From NCBI RefSeq assembly GCF_009389715.1, contig NC_052399.1:15751646-15815645 (forward strand): a stretch of 64,000 bases of DNA, in the 5' to 3' direction. Both the position numbers and the translations under genes were made by a program. Under the pieces are notes generated by a model. That model searched no databases. It was not told the DNA's origin and saw nothing but the letters and a program-made list of their open reading frames with translations. This document shows, piece by piece, positions 59,952 to 64,000 of the stretch. The DNA comes from Phoenix dactylifera (lineage: Eukaryota > Streptophyta > Magnoliopsida > Arecales > Arecaceae). Within the stretch, counting starts at the first letter, position 1. Each line of letters starts with the position of its first letter.

Positions 59952-61125
59952 TATCATGTCAACAACACCTTGGTTTCATGGCCAACCCATCAAGATTTCG
60001 TCGACATGTCTATCTCTAGATCTTAGAGTTACTAGAAACTCCTTTCAATCTTTTCGTGAGTAGGCCCACTTTACTCATTTGTACTTGTGTGAGACTCTCA
60101 GGCTCCACGAAGATGGATTAAAGAACAAGCAGGCAACTCCTTACTTTTTGTAAGCCTATGCGTGTTGTACTATAATGAGAGCAATTTTATTTGCATTTAA
60201 TGATTGTAGTAGGACTGTTGTTATTATGCTCGCTTAAGAATATGACTACTAACTTGAAAGAGCAGAAATTGTCCTACATTGTAACACCATAAATGATACA
60301 ATAAGGATTGGGTTGTAAAGTACTCTCGTCCTCTCTTTACTGTACCAGGAGAGAGTCATATATATGCATGGTGATGACAATAACGAGCTCACGAACGTGG
60401 CTACATGCATATAATGTACATTATATACAATAAAAAATATTCTTTAACACACACGACTCATAAAATCTCTCTTCTCTCTCAAAAAAAAAAAACTTGCAAA
60501 TACGTGCCTGTTAAACAAAAGGTGCAGAGGAATAACCTCCACCGTGTACTTCACAAGCGAAACATCAAGGAGGCCAAGACCTGTATCTGATAGGTTATCC
60601 GAGATCGTGTCTCCTTATTGGCCCCACCCCTTACGAAGCTTGACAAGCGCACTGTAAATCGATCCCACAAAACACCAGACCTCAACTGATTTGAGCCACC
60701 CGCAATTCTCATCCATAAGGACGAATTAAGGCGTCTCTGGTGTTTCTTCTGATTAAGGAGAAGCCTAGGGGGTGGTCCATTTTACCACCAACACCTAGCA
60801 AGCAGAATTTTAGCTTCTTTCAAACTTTTTATCCTCATTGAAGCACTTTTTAAAATATTACCATCAAAACCCCTTTTTTTATAGAAAAAAACACTTTTTC
60901 ATTTCAGATGTCACGAAAGTACTTCCCTTGAGCAACACCAAACACACAGAGTCACATCAGTAAAATGCCGGAATTAAAGCACAGAAGCAAACAACATCAG
61001 AAGACATCAGAAATATTAAGCTAGTGATATTGCTGTAGTTAGACCTCCCACAAGCTAGCTGGACACTCATACTTGTCAAAGCTTCTATTCTCAAGGTCAT
61101 TGTAAGCCACCCTTCCACGAGAATC
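59952..61125. other. GLK 3' untranslated region and downstream spacer
   Basis: The GLK 3' UTR probably ends before about 60200 (AATGAGAGCAATTTT..). The rest is spacer with an A run at 60481. No gene is recognised. Confidence 0.45.
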
Positions 61126-61342
61126 CTACGTTACAATCTTCCCATCCCTCGGTGCTGTCGGCTCGACCTCAATCAACAACTTTAGAACCCATTTATGCAT
61201 TCCCGGTTCTGACGGCTTCTCACGCAACTCAACTACCCTTTTCAACTCTATGGCTACAAAAGATACTTGGTCTTGAGAAATTGCTCCAAAAGTGTCAACT
61301 TTGATGCTGAAAGATAGTTGTCTGATGTATATATGACTCCAA
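61126..61342 (-). pseudogene. Unidentified open frame split by a LINE insertion
   Basis: On the minus strand a frame entering from 61975-61891, right of the LINE at 61357-61876, continues directly across the target site into 61342-61126. It includes IKVDTFGAISQDQVSF, ELKRVVELREKPSEPG and LIEVEPTAPRDGKIVT before a TAG at 61126. A further 30 open codons follow (DSRGRVAYNDLENRSF). Composition looks protein-like, but I do not recognise the family and see no start. It may be a fragment of a gene disrupted by the LINE, or chance. Confidence 0.3.
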
Positions 61343-61356
61343 CAATGATATGCGGT

Positions 61357-61876
61357 TGGGTGCTCTCGCTCCTTGATCATCTCAAGGTGAATATTGATGG
61401 CAGCATGGCAATGGATGGGAGGTCCGGAAGTGTTGGATTTGTGATTAGAGACAACTTCGATAGGTTGGTCACAGCAGAGAGGCCGTTGTACGCCAGGACT
61501 TACTGTAGTTGGGGCAGAGCTTCGGGCAGCCTGGGAGCGCATATCCTATGCGAGGCGGGTGCACCTCGAGGGGATTCATCTATAGTACTCGATTGGATCC
61601 GGAATACGGACAAGTATGGAGATGGTCATCCTTTTATTCGTAAAACTCACAGGTTGGCTATGAAGATGAACGAGTTCCAGGCAGTACATGTCTTTCGGAA
61701 GGCGAACAGGGCAGCAGACTGGGTCGCCTCCTACGTTGCACGGCATTCCGGAGAACTTCTTTGGAAATCCATAGTAGAGTTTCTGTTCTCATTCTACTTT
61801 TTACTTTATTCTGATTTGACAGGATGTGCTTACGTTACAGCCATATAAATTGACGTTTCAAAAAAAAAAAAAAAAC
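61357..61876 (+). mobile_element. 5'-truncated LINE (L1-type), RNase H part only
   Basis: The insert is flanked by the perfect 14-bp duplication CAATGATATGCGGT (61343-61356 and 61877-61890) and ends in a poly-A run (61860-61875), the signature of target-primed insertion. It encodes the C-terminal RNase H domain of a plant LINE ORF2: LKVNIDGS, GSVGFVIRDN, DWIRNTDKYGDGHPFI and FRKANRAADWVASYVARHSG. The middle of the domain (ARTYCSWGRASGSLGAH) is scrambled relative to the copy at 62003-63349 by frame changes, so it is dead. Confidence 0.88.
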
Positions 61877-61990
61877 CAATGATATGCGGTGCGAACCAAC
61901 GGACCAGAATGGGGGAATCTCTGGCATATCTCCAAGAAGAGGAACCAAGAGTAAAGAGCAATTCACATCCGACCAAAAAGCTTAGACTAC

Positions 61991-63388
61991 CGACCAAGAT
62001 GGGTGATTGGTGACGGGCACTCGATAGATGTGCTGGAGGATAGCTGGGTGACTGATTGGCCGATTTGTCGTCTGCCGACCATGGTGGACTCTGCGAGACT
62101 AGCCGGGTGTAGGGTCAGGGATCTGCTGGATTCTGAGGGGAGTCATTGGAGGGTGGGGCTGATCAGGGAGGTGTTTGGTGAGCAGTTGGCGGAGATGATT
62201 TTGGCCTTGCCTATTCCCTCTGGAGGGGTGTCGGATAGGCTGCTTTGGACTCCGACGGGGCGGTCGTGGGTGAGGGCCAGGGATCTTTGTGCATTGTTCT
62301 GCAGGACGCCAGCGCGACAGATTGAGGGAGGATGGATTTGGAGATTACGGATTCACCCACGGGTGGCACTATTCATCTGGAAAGTGGCGTGGGGATGTCT
62401 CCCGACGAGGAGTTTGCTTGTTCGGCGTGGTATGGGGGTATCTCAGTTTTGTGAGACGTGCGGTGATATCGTAGAGACTATTGAGCATGTTCTCTTATTG
62501 TGCCCTAGAGCTCGACAGATTTGGCAGTGCTCTTCGGTTCCCCTGATTGATGCGGTAGTCTCGACACAGGATCTGCTGCGGATGCTGAGAGATTCCATGT
62601 CTAGACCCAGGTTGGCAGCAGAGGGGATATTGAGGGCGTACCTGTCTTACCACATTTGGTTGGATAGGAACGCAGGCATATTTGAGGGGAGGCGGGGGCT
62701 TCCGAGGATGGTGGTGGACAGGGCGGCGCGACATGCGAGGGAGGTTATGGTGGCTGCCACTGAGTTTTCTTCTGGGATGGCCAGGGACATCTGGGGTTCT
62801 CCTTTCGCTGTTTCAACGCCCCTGTTTGTTACTGTCTCTTGGGTTCCCCCACCCCTTGGCTATCTCAAAGTAAACTTCGATGGCAGTAGGTCATTAGACG
62901 GGTTGACTGGAGGGGTCGGCTTTGTGATCAGGGATCACGGTGGTAGATTGGTGGCTGCAGGTGGGCGTCGGACACCTGGGATTACAGTTGTTGGTGCGGA
63001 GCTACGGGCTGCTTGGGAAGGGTTATCCTATGCCAGGCAGGTTCTTGGCGTCGAGAGGGTGTTCCTCGAGGGAGACTCTGCGGTGGTGATCGATTGGATC
63101 CGGGGGGCGGACAGGTACGGCGACGGTCACCCCCTCATTTGGGAGACTCGGAGGATGGCTCAGACGATGGTCGGTTTCCAGATTGGTCATGTGTTTAGAG
63201 AGGCGAACAGGGCCGCAGATTGGGTCGCCTCTTTTGTGGCCCGGCATTCCGGGGATGTTTTGTGGACGTCTACTGTAGACGCTCCTTCTTCTCTGTTGTC
63301 TTTTATTTCTACGGACATGGCAGGCTGTACTTATGTTAGATCTATATGATTGAGTAGCCGTTTTTTACCAAAAAAAAAAAAAAAAAAA
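61991..63388 (+). mobile_element. 5'-truncated LINE (L1-type) with poly-A tail and target duplication
   Basis: The perfect direct repeat GCTTAGACTAC, extendable into AAAAA, flanks the insert (about 61975-61990 and 63384-63399). A 19-nt A tail ends it at 63388. The body is one uninterrupted frame to 63349. The 5' end starts inside ORF2 downstream of the reverse-transcriptase core, as expected for incomplete reverse transcription. The lack of stops suggests a young insertion. Confidence 0.92.
62003..63349 (+). CDS. C-terminal part of LINE ORF2: zinc-binding and RNase H domains (partial)
   Basis: Encodes 448 codons of a LINE ORF2 tail. It starts with GDGHSIDVLEDSWV, a stretch just after the reverse-transcriptase domain. 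Next comes the reverse-transcriptase zinc-binding region (about residues 110-175: WKVAWGCLPTRSLLVRRGM, C..CGDIVETIEHVLLLCP). The RNase H domain (about residues 290-430) has NFDGS, GAELRAAWEG, EGDSAVV and ANRAADWVA, carrying the four acidic catalytic residues. The Met at 62003 is only the first one in the truncated frame, not a real ORF2 start. The endonuclease and reverse-transcriptase core are missing, so the fragment cannot transpose. Many plant genomes carry such RNase H tails annotated as host genes; I see no host promoter here. Confidence 0.85.
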   Translation: MIGDGHSIDVLEDSWVTDWPICRLPTMVDSARLAGCRVRDLLDSEGSHWRVGLIREVFGEQLAEMILALPIPSGGVSDRLLWTPTGRSWVRARDLCALFCRTPARQIEGGWIWRLRIHPRVALFIWKVAWGCLPTRSLLVRRGMGVSQFCETCGDIVETIEHVLLLCPRARQIWQCSSVPLIDAVVSTQDLLRMLRDSMSRPRLAAEGILRAYLSYHIWLDRNAGIFEGRRGLPRMVVDRAARHAREVMVAATEFSSGMARDIWGSPFAVSTPLFVTVSWVPPPLGYLKVNFDGSRSLDGLTGGVGFVIRDHGGRLVAAGGRRTPGITVVGAELRAAWEGLSYARQVLGVERVFLEGDSAVVIDWIRGADRYGDGHPLIWETRRMAQTMVGFQIGHVFREANRAADWVASFVARHSGDVLWTSTVDAPSSLLSFISTDMAGCTYVRSI

Positions 63389-63399
63389 GCTTAGACTAC

Positions 63400-63725
63400 A
63401 TGGGAACGTCCCTTTATTTGTAGACCCCACGTGGCAGCCTCTGTATCAGCCAACATGAGACCGTAACAATCCCTCAACCTCGTGGCATGCTTATCACAAA
63501 TTGGCGCCCACTTGAGAGGGAGCCCAACCATGCCCAAGTCTTATCTGTTCTCGTATTCCAAAATAATACTGACATGACTGAGAAGCTCGCAATACGAAGC
63601 TTAGGTTTTGATACCACCGGTCACGGACTTTGTCCAAAAATTTTAAACCATCCGGAGGTGGACCAACCCATACATGCAAACCCAATACTTTTTGCGATGG
63701 GGCAACCGTACCATCCGGAAGGGGC
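63400..63725. other. Spacer, possibly part of another LTR element
   Basis: Contains TTGGCGCCCACTTGAGAG (about 63501) and GGTTTTGATACCACCGGTCACGG, phrases seen at the edges of plant dispersed repeats, but no element boundary can be fixed. It precedes the accessory ORF at the right edge. Confidence 0.35.
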
Positions 63726-64000
63726 TCAGAGATGAGCCGAGCTTGCGTCGATGTTCGCCAAAACTTTCTTGGTAAGCAAGTCGGAGAGTCCTGAGATTTC
63801 TTGCAGACCGAGCAGCGTATTTAAAGTCGCCTGCTCGAGCTGCGACAACTTAGGCAGTCTATTATTAACGGCGACCCGCGGCGAACCCCAGGTCGAATCA
63901 ACCCTCCACGACCGCTCAGAGGAAACAAAGAAAAATTTGCGCTTCCATCCAAGAATGGAGGAAGGCGCGCATCGAAAGAGTGAGCAGCCTCTCCGAGGAA
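63726..64000 (-). pseudogene. N-terminal fragment of a Tat-type accessory ORF, running off the window
   Basis: On the minus strand the frame is open from the window edge to a TGA at 63726-63728. It encodes GWKRKFFFVSSERSWRV, then WGSPR, RLPKLSQLEQATLNTL and LSDLLTKKVLANID. The GWKR.FFFVS phrase with a following WG.PR is characteristic of the globular N-terminal part of plant 'putative gypsy-type transposon' proteins, the same family whose coiled-coil tail is at 2364-3090. It suggests another Tat retroelement lies to the right of the window. The protein ends early, without the coiled coil, so it is probably broken. Confidence 0.6.

Overview
This window is nuclear DNA of a flowering plant. The host genes have many GT..AG introns, the spacers are long and AT-rich, microsatellites are common, and LTR retrotransposons, LINEs and MITEs are nested through it. 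A GOLDEN2-like gene resembling the rice proteins, together with a plastid accD fragment (a gene degenerate or lost in grasses), points to a non-grass monocot. A palm is my best guess, but that is inference.

Layout. 1-2363: non-coding DNA with one MITE and small duplications. 2364-12087: a large, nearly complete Ty3/gypsy element of the Tat lineage on the minus strand. It has one LTR at 11202-12087, a gag-pol with two lesions, a second (archaeal-type) RNase H, two satellite-like tandem arrays and an antisense accessory ORF. The distal LTR is missing. 12088-18233: spacer holding a probable copia-type LTR split by a solo LTR. 18327-18890: a single-exon DUF679 (DMP) membrane protein gene. 21664-28794: a 12-exon chloroplast triose-phosphate/phosphate translocator (TPT). 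28795-35953: spacer with a decayed LINE, a DNA transposon carrying a plastid accD insert, and a triplicated repeat. 35954-44512 (minus): a type II (DnaJB-like) HSP40 gene in 3 exons with a 7.5 kb intron. 46702-47016 (minus): a possible two-exon small membrane protein gene broken at its start by a G-run. 48407-48801: a hAT-type MITE. 55028-59951: a six-exon GLK transcription factor gene whose second intron carries a second copy of the 32 kb DNA transposon. 61357-63388: two 5'-truncated LINEs, each with its own target-site duplication. 63726-64000 (minus): the start of another Tat-type accessory ORF running off the window.

The host genes form no operon or cluster. TPT (export of photosynthate from the chloroplast) and GLK (activator of chloroplast-development genes) act in the same organelle programme, but they lie about 26 kb apart and nothing here shows more than coincidence. 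Exon boundaries were chosen by reading splice sites, codon phase and family similarity by eye; none was confirmed with transcripts.
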